From: Paralichthys olivaceus
Lineage: Eukaryota > Chordata > Actinopteri > Pleuronectiformes > Paralichthyidae
NCBI RefSeq assembly: GCF_024713975.1
Contig: NC_091111.1
Coordinates: 11,233,001 to 11,297,000 of the forward strand
Direction of reading: 5' to 3'
Length of the DNA stretch: 64,000 nucleotides
In this document: piece after piece, positions 13,569 to 27,009 of the stretch
Numbering within the stretch: the stretch's first letter is position 1
Layout of the letters: the number at the start of each line of letters is the position of its first letter
Notes under the pieces: generated by a model
Database searches by the model: none
What the model was told of the DNA's origin: nothing
Seen by the model: the letters and a program-made list of their open reading frames with translations, nothing else
Translations under genes and position numbers: made by a program

Positions 13569-13640
13569 TGATAAGATAAGATAAGATAAAACTTTATTGA
13601 TCCAACCTTGGGGAAATTCCCTTGTTACAGCAGCAGACAA
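13569..13640 (+). repeat. (GATAA)n plus ACTTTATTGATCC dispersed repeat
   Basis: Four GATAA units run into AAACTTTATTGATCCAACC and GGGGAAATTCCC. This is a very frequent motif in spiny-rayed fish genomes and looks like one end of a retroelement copy read from its A/T-rich tail. Confidence 0.55.
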
Positions 13641-13649
13641 GAGAATACA

Positions 13650-16600
13650 AAATAAATAAAAGTACAGAATATGTACATATTATATAAATAACATATTCAT
13701 GGTTTAATTTTCTGGATTCAAGCTTGCTGCAAGTCAAAGCAGCTGAGCTTCTTATGGAAACCCTCTGCTCAGCAGTGATGGTTGATGATTCGATTTGTGC
13801 TCTGTAATATGTTTCAGCTGCAGGTGTCTGAACATAAAGTCATACTTCAACCTCAAGCATCTACATATTTACAGTACAAACAGTCTTAATCCACATTAAA
13901 TCCAGACGATTCACATTACGACAGCGTGTGCACGCCTACACATGCATACTGTTCAAATACACTGGTGCAATTAGGTTAGGTCCGGTATTTTAACAAGGTG
14001 AACACAATTCAGTTTAATCAATGCAAACAGAGAGGTTCTCCCTACTTGCTCATGAGCCAAGGTCATTATGGTGGAGCGCCACTGGTGCGGTGAAAGACGC
14101 GCACCTGTCTCGCTAACTGTCGGGACCAACTGTTGAGGACAGACGGCCGTGGGAAAACTCGGGAGGGTGCAGCGCCGTGATGTTTTGTTAGTCTGTCTCA
14201 GCTGAGCGAGGAGATCAACTGCCAGCTGAGAGCGACAGGCTAAATTTACAGTCAAGTGAAGCACTTGACATGTCAAGTGGGCCTCAGCTCCATGTGTCAA
14301 AGATCAGCGAGAATTTTATTCTAATCAGCAGAGGGTATATTTAGAAGACGTCATTTAATGAAATCTGTCTGCCTGTATGTGTGTATGTGGAGCATACATC
14401 TAAAGATCAGTTCATCTTATCAGCTTCACATTTGGCATGTGTATTGTTTAAGGGCCAAGGAAAATGTGGTGCGATTTGGACATGCAATGTGTTATATTTT
14501 TTAAAAACTTTGAACAAACGACCAGCATTCTGCAGCAGCTTAAGTTCACAGAGGCAACAACAACTGAGCTGAACCCCTGAACTTTGAATTAACAGGTCAC
14601 CAGCTCTTTGTGCAGCAGCGGTGGTGCAGCTTCAGGGTTCTGTGGACTGGAGCCGCTTTTAACTCACCACAGCTCAATTACCGCAGGTCACCTTCACTGA
14701 GAGAAATCTGCATCCAGCATCACCAAAGACCAAGTAACAGCCGAACAGGCAGGTTTAGAATGTGAACTGCATTAGTCTTTAAAAACGGTTTTGACTGGAT
14801 GAAGGGGACGTTTCAAACCTTTTTAAAACAGGAAAGGCCCAAAAGAAAAGGTATTGTTTTGAATTAACACGGTTGGCAGCAAGCACTGAAGCAATTGAAT
14901 TAGTTTTCAATGAAGGGCTTCCTGCATTTTTAATGCAAGCCCATTATTTTACAATGCATTTAACCAATTCTGATAAACATTTTCAGTATTTCACAAAAGT
15001 GATGCAAATCAGAAACTGCCAATTGTTCAACTCCCACTTAATGATAAGCATTGTTGTTGCTGCAGTTCACACAAGGACGTCTCACACGTCACCCACGCTG
15101 TCTGAACTTCAACTGTGATATCAGAGATGTCTTTCTCCGAATGGAGATTGCGTGCATGTGGTCCACCACACTTTTCAAAGAAGTTGTTTACATCTCTGCA
15201 GTGACCTAAAAGAACAACCACATGAGGCTTTCCCGTCAACCAACCCATGGTATTTCTCATTAGCTGAGTGTGAGATCATTCACAGTTTGTTTTAAAAAGG
15301 AAGTAGTCTATATTTTGTGGGCAGCTTTGCGATGCCACTCTCAGTCATGTGTGTAGGCAGACTGAATAACCAACATCCTGCAAGATCAGTGACAAAACAT
15401 GACAGAGCAAAGTGTATATGTACCTAAACCAAGAAGGGATTATGCTACTGTAGTGTGAATTTAACATTTACTAATTAATTTAATAAATCAAGCTTTCTGT
15501 GCTTGGATGTGTGGATTAAAGATGACAGACTAACTTTTGTAATTCATTGTGATTTTTAAGACAATAGGTCTTTGATTTCTTGCCAGTGAAAACAACGTTA
15601 CATTAGTTCCTGTTTTTTAAATCTTTCTATCGCTCCCTATTTGAACTGAGAACCCTGCATAGATGACTCTTAAATATGCACTTGATGGCTACATACATTG
15701 GCTCTATTTTCACACAACCAGAGGATGTAGATGCCTGTTGTTCATCTTTATCCCAACGATTAGCAAACATATCACTATCTTGTGTAACAGTGCTGGAGTT
15801 GCTGAGGTGCAAACTTCCCCAAATCTTGTAGCTGCAGGATCAGCATCCACAGAGTGAGGAAATACAACAAGGTGGACATTTTAATATAATCTGCAACCAC
15901 ACAATGTGCTCCTTGGTCTGGGGAGTCAGACCTCGAGGCTTGTTAGCCAGGTGTTAGAGTTTTGGAATGCTTAAAAAAACACACCCCTCGTGATACTTTT
16001 AAAAGCAGAGTACCACTCTTACAACAGCTGCATGTACTTCACCTTAGTACATTAAGAGTTTTAAAGCTTGACAGGCGTGCCGTGCCTAGTTACTGCTGCT
16101 AAACTCTGACTTGACATTGACAGAGGAGGGGTTTATTGAGGGGGTGAGATAAGAAGATGGACTTACTGGTAAAACAACTAAATCGGTTTTAGAGAAAAGT
16201 TAAGGTTAAGACAGGTCTGGCTGCTTTTGATCTGCTGAGCTCAGAGGCAGATGCCTGAACTCATCCTGCACGTGACCCGTGTTTTCATTGTCACACTACA
16301 GACATTGTTTTGCAGTTTTTATTCTGTCGGGATAATTCACGCATTTCTACAAGTCAGCTTTGGCGAGAGAAAATTAAGAAATGTATTTATTTTTGATAGT
16401 TCTACAACTCAATACCTACATGACTTCATAAATGTTGTTTGTCTCCACAGATTTGACTCAGCTAAACAAAGAAATAAAAACGTTATTATTATTATTATCA
16501 TCACATCCAGAGGTTATCAATCTGAAGTGGCTTTAGGATTTTTTTCGACAGGAACCCATAATTGGTCAGGGTGCAGTGCCAAGACAAAGTGAGAGTGAAG

Positions 16601-17335
16601 TAGTGAATAGGTGCCAGCAGAATAGCCAGGCCACAAGAGGAAGGAGTATTGTTCTTGGCTCGGATCGACGCGACCAAATCCAAACACCCAGATGGACTCC
16701 AACAGGCTCCAGCAATAACACACACACCGAGAGGGAATAGAGGTCACCTCAGGATACACGCTCGATAAACACACTGTGACTAGCTGTCTCTTTTCAAACA
16801 TATCTCGCAGCGTGTAGGCTGCGTCTACCTCAGCACGCCGGGAAGAACCACTTGGTGAACAATTAGTTTCAAATCTGAGCAGAGACCAAGCCCTCGAAAA
16901 ACAGCATGAGTGGAGTGTTTTTAAAGTTTCTAGTGAGCTGAATTCTGCATCGATTAGCAGAGCTTTGACTCAGATTTCTTTTATAGTGAGTTCACAAAGA
17001 CCTTTGCACCTGAAAGTCTGGACCATGTCTTTTTTACAGTGTTTACATTGAATGTGGTTAGCTTTGGTTTCTCATTGCATTTTAGGTTGTGCTTTAAAGA
17101 TTTTTGTATGACGCATAGTACGTTCATCCTGTCGTCATCACCAGCAGGGGCTGTGTCTACCTATACTTGACATTGATTGGTCTGTAGATGGGCGGGCACC
17201 TGACACTTTTCCGTTTGAATGGAGAAAACAAATGAACTGGTTCAATTCGTTGCCGCTGTAATATCCTTATGCAATTACAACCAGCAAAATGAATGTCCTC
17301 GTCATTCAAACGTTATTTCGTCAGAGGTGAAGATT
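13650..17335. other. Intergenic DNA, no gene seen
   Basis: No exon with a recognisable product. It contains a short (ATT)n-like stretch near 16,484-16,499. The longest frames (109-121 codons) have no similarity I can name and lack good splice context. Confidence 0.45.
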
Positions 17336-17341
17336 GCAAAC

Positions 17342-17403
17342 AATCCTGCGAGCTGCTTCCGCGAATCCTGCGAGCCGCTTCCGCAAATCCTGCGAGCCGC
17401 TTC
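17342..17403. repeat. 22-bp minisatellite, nearly three units
   Basis: The phrase AATCCTGCGAGC starts at 17,342, 17,364 and 17,386, giving a 22-base period. The unit ends in GCTTCCGC and the units differ at only a few bases. The period is not a multiple of three, so it is not an in-frame protein repeat. Confidence 0.85.
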
Positions 17404-18053
17404 ATCTTCTGTCTCAACTTCCTGCAAAGTCCAAACTATCACAAAAGAGTTCTCACACTGCAAACGACTATGCTTGAAGGCAACTTTCAAACCTGATCAT
17501 TTAGTACGGGTGAAACAATGTAGGTGTGAAAGGCCCACGAGTCACCATTTGCCTCAATCTACTTCAACGCTTCTTGCTACATAATTAATATATTTAGTTA
17601 GCTGATTATAATTTTAACGAATATTCTTTAAAGACTGTGAGTCCATTTACATGCAGATCTGATGATTTTAATTGCAAACGGTCCAGCTATTATTCATTAA
17701 TTGATTTTCAGTTGGCAGCAGGTGGCAGCAGTTTATTGCTTCTAGTGTGTATTTAGTAAGAGAGTGTGCGAACTCAAACTGGTTGCTCAGATGATAAATG
17801 TATATGGTATATGGTTATATTGTCAAATTATCCCATTCAGCAATATGAATATGTCGAGACGAGAACTCAGTAAATTCTCACAATTATCCACAGTTCATCC
17901 TCAAATGTAGCTTCCAGTCATACAATCCACCACAGAACCTATACACCTATATAGATGTTCAAAGTGTATTATTCTGATCTGTATCCTGTATGAGCCTTAC
18001 ATTCTGTGAATGGCAGAAATGTTTTTCTCTCTCTCCATCTCTCTGTCACTCAG

Positions 18054-18072
18054 TCTCTCTCTCTCTCTCTCT
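18054..18072. repeat. (CT)n microsatellite
   Basis: TC dinucleotide run of about 19 bases inside a wider CT-rich region (18,025-18,075). Confidence 0.85.
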
Positions 18073-18119
18073 GTCGATCTCCACGTTTTTCTCCCAGGAA
18101 AACAAAAACTGCAGCAGCC

Positions 18120-18300
18120 ATAGCGACAGAGAGCAAAGGAAGACCTGGCCCGGGCCTGTCACCTTTGGAGCGTCCTGATTGGTCGAGGCCCACTGTGTGA
18201 GCTTTGTTGCCGTGTGGACGGCGAGGCAGGCAGTTCTCTGAGCGTTGCCGTGGACGCAGAGCTATCTCAGCAGTCCTGTCAGGGCGGATTTACACCGCAG
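18120..18300. promoter_or_regulatory. CpG-rich stretch with inverted CCAAT box
   Basis: A local GC- and CpG-rich block sits in an otherwise AT-rich spacer and carries CCTGATTGGTCGAGG (ATTGG is CCAAT on the minus strand). It could be the promoter or first exon of an unrecognised non-coding transcript. No coding exon or supporting transcript signal was found, so confidence is low. Confidence 0.2.
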
Positions 18301-18904
18301 GCTCTAAGCTGTTTTTCATTCGTGTGACACATTTTGTGGCTGGATAAAAAGAAACATCAGTGTTACACTTCATATAAACTTCAGCGTGACAGGGACGGAA
18401 GATCTGCTGACTTGATTGTTTATTGACATTGTCAGAGAGCCTTTCAAACTAAGGAGAAATTAAACATTCTTTGATTTTTAATGTAGAGAGCAATGAAAAT
18501 GTCAGGTCTGTATGTATCTCTATGTGGTTAATGTACTTCATAATGTGCTTTTACAATTGGTTATCCTTTATGTTTGTTGGACACAAAATACCAGTTTGTT
18601 TGGTTTTAAGTCCCTCTTTCCTCTGAGCTGATCTTGAGCCACGTTCAAGATCCCCAAATCACTGCGTTTATATGTATACTTTCAGCATTTCAACTGGGTT
18701 TGCTGTATTGCCGTTTGAAATCTAAAGCTGATAAATTAACATTAACTTACTGCTATAACTCTGTTGATTCTACCTATGAGCTTTTATAGCAAAACTATAA
18801 AACTAACAACCCATATGTTGTATCATGACAGAAGAGGAATTTCTAAAAAATAACCTAGAAAATAAGAAGAATCCAATTCTAACGTTTAACTTGATTCTCA
18901 TCTA

Positions 18905-18975
18905 TTCATCCATTTTTCGAACATGTACGTCCTGTTCAGGGTCACAGAGGGTGTTGGAGCCCATCCCATCATGTG
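18905..18975 (+). repeat. Fragment of a fish dispersed repeat
   Basis: ATTCATCCATTTTTCGAACA followed by CCTGTTCAGGGTCACAGAGG and a GGAGCCCATCCCA phrase is part of a very frequent fish repeat. Only this piece is retained. Confidence 0.5.
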
Positions 18976-19139
18976 CCCTGGTCATCAGTCTGTCACTGTG
19001 CTGTCTTTTATACTTCCACTCCAGTGAAGTTCAGGTAGGAAACGGTGCAGATGTGAATCTACTTTCAATCCCATTGTTAGTCATCCTACCCTCGTTTGTT
19101 ATTGCCCTGTGGCACAGTGCTGATAGATGAGGTTAACAC

Positions 19140-20690
19140 ACAGTGAATAAGCACTGACAGTTGTTTCCTCTGTAAGAAAGAGAAATACAATGACTTCCCG
19201 GACTCTGTTATGTTCCCAGATTGGGCCCAGATTGAGATGATGGCTTCCTATGACTCCCCTGACTCTCTGTATCATGGATCTACAGTATGCTGATCTAAAA
19301 TCCTTACACTGCAGATGTGACTGATATGTGATTTAAAAAACAGTTTCAACCATAACAAGGACGATTGTTTACGTCATCCAGTGATGTGTACTATAAACTG
19401 AAAGATTATGTTTCTGAAGGTTTTATCTTAAACTGGTTGATCCCTGTCATATTGTCATTAGCTTCTTTTCATCAACTTCTTCCTCTAGATTTCATACCGT
19501 TTATAAAATGGTCAAAGACACAGGCAAAGAAAACCAAGTACTCTGAATATTTCATATGGTCACAATAGTTTGGCAGATCAAAGCCAACATCAAACACATA
19601 ATTTTATCTTTCCGATCCAATGCATATGTTCTACAACTGATGCATCCCAGTTAAACAAGTAAACATGAAATTGTGATCGTGTGCATGTTTTTGGTACATA
19701 TGTAGTGAACTTTAGGGTCAGACCACACAGGTATAAAATGTAACCTGCACAATTCACACCACCATTCACGGCCAGTGTGATGAATGCACTTGAATGATTG
19801 TGTTTTGTGTCGACATGCACAGGCACGTTTCATGCAGCTGCAGAGTGGTCTGTAATTACCTGCTAATGTGTCACCGCATGAGAGAGAGCCGTGACCCCTG
19901 ATGGTTGGTGGATTCCCCTGAGATCTGCCTGAGGTGTTCTCACTGCATTCAAGCTGAACTCTAAACTCACATCAGAAACACAAAGGACAATGGACGCATA
20001 CACAGACACACACAGACACATTAGGGCACTCACAAGTACATACACGCACATTTCTGTCAAAGAAAGAAAAACTCTATCTATCTGTTTATTCTCTTAACCA
20101 TGACATTTCATGATTTGGCATATTTTTTAACATTTTGAATTTCACACTTGACATAATGACGTCTTATGTCTACTATAGTTGAGTCTGATTGAGTCGGCTC
20201 CAATTGTTTGTTATTTTTAACAATGCTAGAGAAAAGCGCTAAGTGCGTTGTGATTTTTTTGCAAGGAAAACCTAAATTTAAATTCTAAAATGAAATCATC
20301 TATGAAGAAAACAAAGGAGACATGGCTGGACAAACAACGGTTATCAGTGATTGGTCATCAAGGCACATTTAAAACTTTTCTGGATGTTGATTGGTGAATA
20401 CAATCAGGCCAAAAAGTGAAATTCACATGAGGACTCGTTTGTTAAAAAATGTTAGATTCTCGCCCTAAGAGAAATATATCAAAGCCTGTCCAAAAAAAGT
20501 TTGCACTTGAAAATAAAAAGTCTAGCAAAAAAAAATAATAATAAAATCGCTAATTGACAGCACTGGGAATGAGCAGAAACATTAGCTTAGCTTACTAATG
20601 AGTAACCTTGAATTGCAGTATTATGGTCAGATGTTTCAAATGTTTCTTATTTTCAGTTCTCTGACCGACTCCTTTTAAGGTTTTTTAATT
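19140..20690. other. Intergenic DNA, no feature seen
   Basis: AT-rich spacer with short imperfect ACACAG tracts near 19,995-20,045. Nothing resembling an exon or an RNA gene was seen. Confidence 0.45.
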
Positions 20691-20699
20691 TTAGGTGGC

Positions 20700-21130
20700 T
20701 GCAGCAGTATAATACCACCTTAAAAAAATCCTAATTATTACTTATAAATGGGCCATTCATTGTCCTTTAATTATCCATAACAGGTATTCAATCATGATTT
20801 ATGCTCAAATGACTTGTGACAAGCTAATCAAGGAATTCCCCCACTAAGTCCCTTAAAATAATTTCAGCTAAAGAAGATGTCTGGGACCGTCCCCGGGGGA
20901 TTTCTCTCCAAACATGAGGCCAGGAAAAGAGGGAGAGGAGCGACATTAGGGACATTATGCTTGGCCCAACATGTCAGCTCCTGTCGTTTAGAAGTAATAA
21001 GATTAGAGGAAATGTCAGAGATTATCTAAAATAGGCTAGCAAGAGCTCAGGAGTTACACTCGCAAAGGCTTGTTTACTGTCAATTCAAAGATGATATGCT
21101 GCACTAAATGATAGAAGAGATACAGAGGCA
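20700..21130. other. Candidate conserved non-coding element
   Basis: A long unique-looking stretch with repeated homeodomain-type cores (CCTAATTATTACTTATAAAT, TTTAATTATCCATAAC, GACAAGCTAATCAAGG) and no simple repeats. The texture differs from the repeat-rich surroundings. This is a compositional judgement only. Confidence 0.25.
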
Positions 21131-21339
21131 ATTCAAAGCAAAAACCTGTTATTCTGTTATTTACAAAAGTTTGAAATTCATGATTATGTAAAATTTTAAT
21201 CATTTAAAATCTTGTTTGGAAGAAGACATTCATCAGGAAGTCAAATTAGATTATAAAATCTAACTTAGCAGCCAGTAGTTTCATCTCTATTTTTTCTCTT
21301 CCAAGCTGGGGAAAAAAGAAAAACTTCATGTCGTCAGGT

Positions 21340-21600
21340 TCTGTTCGTCATCATTTAGCACCCGTAATCTCCCGCGGCTCGTCTAACCCTCTGAGATAAA
21401 TCCTGCTCCTCAGTGTGAGCCTCCCCTCTCCCAGCCGTCGAGTGTAGTGTGTCCGACAGCTTTATTCAGCGGTGAAGGTAATTAATCTGGAAACCTAAGG
21501 CTGCTCCCCATTCACTGTGCACTGCCGAGATAATTATTGCTACAGGCTTTCGGGGGGCTACAAGGGCAATGGAAGTGCTGAAAGACAGACTTAAATGAGA
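21340..21600. other. Candidate conserved non-coding element
   Basis: A balanced-composition, repeat-free stretch including GGTAATTAATCTGGAAACC and GCCGAGATAATTATTGC. It is one of three or four such blocks in 20-28 kb, which would fit a regulatory gene desert. No alignment was made. Confidence 0.25.
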
Positions 21601-22399
21601 GTCTGAACAACTATATTTAATTCTTTGTTTTTATTTCACCCTCCAGAGTTTCATTTTCTCCTTTGACTTTCTGCCCTTTGGAGCAATCACAACAATACAA
21701 GCTGAGAATGTTTTTTAACAAGAAGACTCAGACCATAAAATCTCAAATTAAATGACCAGCTCTTTGTTTTAAACCTTTATTTCTCCCACCTTTATGAACA
21801 GAAAGTTGGGGCAGGAGTTTGAGGTAATGCAGAGGTGGAGTCAGTTTAATGATGGTGCTGATAGATGAGTTGAAACGACAAGGTCAGAGTTCAAACCCGG
21901 AGGCTGAGACCCGAAAAAAAACGGTGACCATTTTAACAAACTGGTTGTTTGGACAGTCCAAGACATCTGTGGGATTCCAAATCAGCTCAAACCTTTTAAG
22001 TATAAAACACTGAAAAGTCCAGATGTTCTAATTGTTTTGTATTATATTCTAAATTGTATTATTGACATCTAAGCCATCGGAGGCCCAATTCACCAAACTT
22101 GAATTTGATTGAACAAGAGCATATTGACTATAACCTGGAACTATAGCCCTAAAAATATCTGCTCATCCATCAGTGCAAGAAGTTTATTACGGCCCAGAGT
22201 TACTTTTTACTGCCCTGCAAATAAATACTAAAGTCTACTAAGGTCCATAGATGATGTTTTGAGAAAAAACACAACAGGCTAACGGTCTCCAGTGGCAGGC
22301 AAACAGCACAGGAGACATTAGATAAACACGTAGATAAAAATACAACTGAAATGTGAGGAAAATCCAGGTGTAAACAAACACCAGAGGAAGTTGTTTGAC

Positions 22400-22500
22400 C
22401 TGAAATGAGACCGGACGTGTGTTTCAAAATAAAACAGGAAATAAGGCGACACAACGGATCACAAGAAAGCTACAAAACTGAGGCAGAGACACACGAGGAG
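22400..22500. repeat. Dispersed repeat, second copy of the AAAACAGGAAA family
   Basis: GTGTTTCAAAATAAAACAGG and CACAAGAAAGC phrases match the copy at 6,380-6,560 in the same orientation. Confidence 0.35.
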
Positions 22501-23029
22501 GGTGAAAATTAAACTCAGAATACAAATCCACAAAGATAAGAAAAGAGACAAGAGAGTAAAAATAAGAAAATAAGGGGAAAGCAGGGAAATGTGCTTGAAT
22601 AAAGTGCAGCAGCAGTATTGAAGTTGTGCATTTTATATATATGAAACAGACTGTTTAGTATATATAATACTATATATGTTTAGTATTTAGTATATCAGCA
22701 GTTTAATGTTTATATCAACAGGTTATTTGAAGATTCCACAAATTTTGCTTCGTTGGCTGCTTCAACTCAGCAGAACTCATAACTGAGTTCTGAAAAAGAT
22801 ACATGATCTTAATTGTACTTCTGGACCTGCATCATATTTATTCTGTATTTGGAAACGTTAAAAACGTTTTGATATCAAATGTTTCGTGTTTTTTAGCGTG
22901 TGTTACTTACCTACCCTTTAGTGGTTTGGGACGTTTTAGGTGTTGTCTGTGTTTTCACAGTTAGTCAGTCACAATGAGAAACTTTACACCCACAACCCAT
23001 TGTAATGAATATTTCCTGTCGCAGTCTTT

Positions 23030-23047
23030 GTGTGTGTGTGTGTGTGT
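23030..23047. repeat. (GT)n microsatellite
   Basis: TG dinucleotide run of about 18 bases. Confidence 0.85.
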
Positions 23048-23169
23048 TTGAGTGCATCTGTGACATATGCAGGAACCACAGTGTTACAGGTCAGGATGCT
23101 CGAGGTCCGCCATAAACGATGCATCATTTATAGGAAATAATAAACCTGTCAGATGGTTTTAAATAGAAA

Positions 23170-23235
23170 AACGCTACTACTACTACAACTGCTACTACTA
23201 CTTATAACAATAATAATAGTATAAAATAATAATGG
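23170..23235. repeat. Imperfect (CTA)n/(AAT)n microsatellite
   Basis: Runs of CTACTACTACTAC and GCTACTACTACTT are followed by ATAATAATAGTATAAAATAA. The trinucleotide period is clear and interrupted. Confidence 0.75.
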
Positions 23236-23329
23236 TAATGACTCCTTTGTAAACCCAGAAACAAAGGTCACGTTGAACTTTGATGAAGTGAAAAGACAAG
23301 AAGAAACAGACCTCATACCGTTAACCATG

Positions 23330-23700
23330 AATGGAGAAAATAATTATCCGTCCTGAAACTTAATAATATCTCCAGAAGCATCATGTTAATTATTATACGA
23401 CTTTTAGTGAATATCATATCTGAACATTCATGGGGGAGATTAGTGTTATCAGCACCAGTGATAAAGTAGATCTGCAGGGTATCTCACAGGGAAACTTCTC
23501 CCTCCTTTGGTCCGCTGATGAAAAGCACGGCCTGGCATCCTGCTAATACTCTAATTAAAGCCAAACAGGCGCACAGCTTGCTCCACCACATAATCAGTCA
23601 CCCCCCTCACCAAGATTCATTCTCACAATGGCACGCATTATCTCGCTCATTCTGTCTCGGTAAGAAGATTATTAGTGAAAATAGCCCGAACGTGACATGC
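23330..23700. other. Candidate conserved non-coding element
   Basis: Repeat-free stretch with CATGTTAATTATTATACGA, ACTCTAATTAAAGCC and GCACGCATTATCTCGC. It looks like a cluster of homeodomain sites within unique sequence. Assigned by eye only. Confidence 0.25.
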
Positions 23701-25394
23701 TTCATAATGTAGGAGTGGGTTGGACGGCTTTGTTCGAGATGGCTGAATGTTTGCTGAAAATCTACAACAGTTTTTGGGGAAATCTTCGTGATGGTGTTCT
23801 GAGAATACATCGAAACTGTGATTTCAGACTCGTAGTGTGAAATATTAAAGCCTTTAGGACCATAAGGGCAAATGTCAGGCCCTTAGTGTGACTAAAAGCC
23901 ACGGTATACAGGGAAAAGTCGGGTTGAACTCCTCGCAAACAAAGAGAGTCCACATGTGTTGTCAATTCCAATGGGAAAATGCACTTGTTGAAGCCAACCA
24001 GCTGCAAATGCAATCAGTGGAGGTTGTTACACGACTCGGAGCAGCGTGCCAAGATTTGAAGGCTGTCAAAAGGCTTCAGCTGAATGTGTCCTGAGTAGCT
24101 GCAAACTAAACCTGTCATTGCCATTGATTCGGGCTGAAATAATATCTCAACGAATGCACAAATAAAAGAACTCTGGGTCTCGGGGACCAGGGGTTAGAGT
24201 GTGTCATGTGGAAAACTTAATGCATTTTTATATGTTGTAACATTAAGAATCTGGGCTTCTTCTGCATGGAAGCTAAAATGTTTGATAGTTTTGCATCACG
24301 TCCTCAGTCATGACGAGGTCAGAAAGGCTGGCAAAGTTATTTCAAAATACAAATGTAAGCATCAGTAGAAAAAAGGGAATCAACACTGCGCACAGATCCA
24401 ATTGCAGCAAATCTTCAACAACTGTTTTATATTTTTAGAGAGGCAATAAAAACTGAGAAAACCACAGGGTCAGCTTTAATCCACAGGGCTCCATCTCAAT
24501 TCTCACAATCTAGGTCAGAGACAATGTTCTTCTACTTCTTGAATATGTTTTGATGATTTCAACCTCCTGCTCTGCTGTCATCAACCACAGTGGCACTTAG
24601 GATTCTCTGTAAATCATTGACTAACTCTATGACTGTAACTCAGCACAAAGAAAATACCACATAAATAATGTGGTGGTATATCAGTGTCTGGTTTCCTGCT
24701 GCTTCTCATTAGCATGTGACAGTAACTTAAAATGACCAGAATTATGATACCACGTTTATCCACATAAAGACAGAAACAGATGCACCTGATGTTTCTGTTT
24801 CATGTGGTTTGTAAAGCAACAACTTCAGTGGTGTTAATGATGTTTACTCTCTGTGCCATTGTGCTCAGACTTTGCATTTTCATTCTTCATTCCACCCTTT
24901 ATTTCATTTTCATTTCTGATATTGTGAGAGCTGTAGTGAATTTCCCAGCCTTCTGTTGGTTTTGTTTTGTCATTTGTTTGCTTGGATCTCCTTCCACTAA
25001 TAAAAGCATTGATACATCACCACATAATCTCTCCAGAAATGGTGGTAAAACACATGTTATTGGTCCACACAAGCCAAACGATAAAAAAATAAGTATAAGT
25101 CTGTTAAGTTAGTCTGTGTTTGATTCAGAACATTAGAAAATGATGAATTAATTTGCTTGATAAGTGTGGATGACCCATCTCAAACTCCGGTTGTACAAAA
25201 ATCAACATCTTGCAGCACAGTAAAGATCTGGGATGGAGTCAGTCTCATCAGTCAATAATGATGTTTCATCCCATTATTAGAGATCAAACTGCCAATTAAA
25301 AACAATCTTATTAAAAATGAACATTTCAATATTCAAGTGAGTTTAAAGAAAATGAACAAATGTATTTGATGTATTAAGGGTTTATTCTGCAGCT

Positions 25395-25475
25395 AGCCAC
25401 CAGGAGATGTCAAGATGACTTGGCTTCACTTTTGGGGGGGTCGTCATATTGTCCACCTTTATATACAATCTATAG
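25395..25475 (+). repeat. CACCAGGAG...TATATACAATC dispersed repeat
   Basis: A copy of the family seen at 4,466-4,552: CCACCAGGAGATGTCAAGAT, then ACTTTTGGGGGGG, then CCACCTTTATATACAATC. It is followed at about 25,480-25,560 by a fragment (GTTAGCTTAGCTTAGCACAA) of another repeat that also occurs at 56,504-56,700. Confidence 0.55.
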
Positions 25476-26572
25476 TTAAAGGAACAGTTAGCTTAGCTTA
25501 GCACAAAGACTGGATACTGCTCTCCTGAGGAATAAATGCAGATGCCACGCTGTAACGAGACAACCTAAATGCTGAGAAGACAACAGCAGGAATTTAACAT
25601 ACAGTTCAGAGTTTGATATGGGGAAGTTGTATAATTTGCTAAATGTGGTATTATGAAATCAAACCTTGACCCACACTCCTCAGCAGAACGATGGTTACGT
25701 GAAAATGTTTCCATCTGTGTTGCCCTGACTCTTCTGCACTCAGTACTGGCCCCCCCTCTGCTGAACCCCAAGCAGGTTTGGCAGCTGTGTTTGGGCCAGC
25801 TGTAAATCTTAATAGGTCCTCGCTTCCTTGGCAATCAAATGAGTAGAAGCTTAACCGTTCAGATGTTGCAAACAAAACCTGAGTTAAGCCTTAAACTTCT
25901 GGGTCCAAAGCGAAACACGTGGCTGCGAATGAGCTTTGATTGCACTTGTAAGTGATTGCAATGCTTTTTTTTCTGTTTTTTGCAGTAAACTGATAATTCC
26001 ACTGGAGCTCCTCTGACATCACTTCTGTCTGTGAGTTTGTGCACAAAATCTGAGCAGCTTTTCCACCGCATGACTCTAAATGCATGCAAATGTTCCTCGT
26101 GTGTGTGTGCATGCAGAGAGAAAGTGTGATTGTGTGCTGACACCCAGCTGCAGCAGCTTCACTCGTACAGGTGTCATCTTCTCAAGAAAAAGGCAGTATA
26201 AGGTTTCAGGACATTGTCAGAGCAGGTGCAATGAATTATCTTCTTGTGCACGTCTCTTTAAAAGCTTTCTTCTTTTTTTTTTTTTGCCGTAACCTTCTAC
26301 CTTTCTGTCCTTTCTTTTGCCCCTTTCCAGCCTCGAGGTAGGATCTTGACTCATCCAAACTGTAACTGGACACTGGAGGAGTATTACTTTCCTCGATGTG
26401 AGACATGTTTGTGAGCACTTCACTTTGTCTCCGGCTCAGGAGGAGACAGGATTGTCGACTCAGCACATGCGACTGAACAATTCGTGGAAGTTTATCAGCT
26501 GATTCAAAACCAAGGCTTCATAGCGTATGGCAGCATTTCAAAGAAAGGGGAAGAAGAATTACAGTAATCCTC

Positions 26573-26618
26573 TGTGTTTGTGTGTTTGTGTGCGTGTGGT
26601 GGTGGGGGGGGGGGGGGG
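26573..26618. repeat. GT-rich tract ending in a 15-base G run
   Basis: GTGTTTGTGTGTTTGTGTGC is followed by GGTGGTG and 15 consecutive G (26,604-26,618). The minus strand is C-rich; the tract could form a G-quadruplex. Confidence 0.8.
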
Positions 26619-27009
26619 AGGTGCATGACAGCAAATTTGCGGTCACACATATGTACAGTGTACAGATGGTGACTGAACGCAGCTGCAGATGGAATTCGCA
26701 GAAACTTTCTCAGAGCTGCACTCTTCTCATGGTATGTTAGGAAAATTTCCATAGCATCACAAAGTACTTCTAAAAATATATATTCAAACAAAAGTACAGA
26801 AAGAATCCACTTATGCTTCAAATAGTACTGTATAATTTAATATAATATAATTCAGCATAAGAAATTATCTTTGAGGAGGTCGCATATCAGATTCAATCCA
26901 GATGAAGTTTACTCATGGTTTGTTTGTGGCATGTACCGTGGATCTGCCAAATGTTACTGCTGTTACTTATTGCTAAGCTACACTGACTCAAAGTACTCTG
27001 TTGATACCA

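Noticed and set aside
23170..23235. Regular spacing suggesting a CRISPR-like or direct repeat array
   Set aside because: It is an ordinary imperfect trinucleotide microsatellite in a vertebrate genome.
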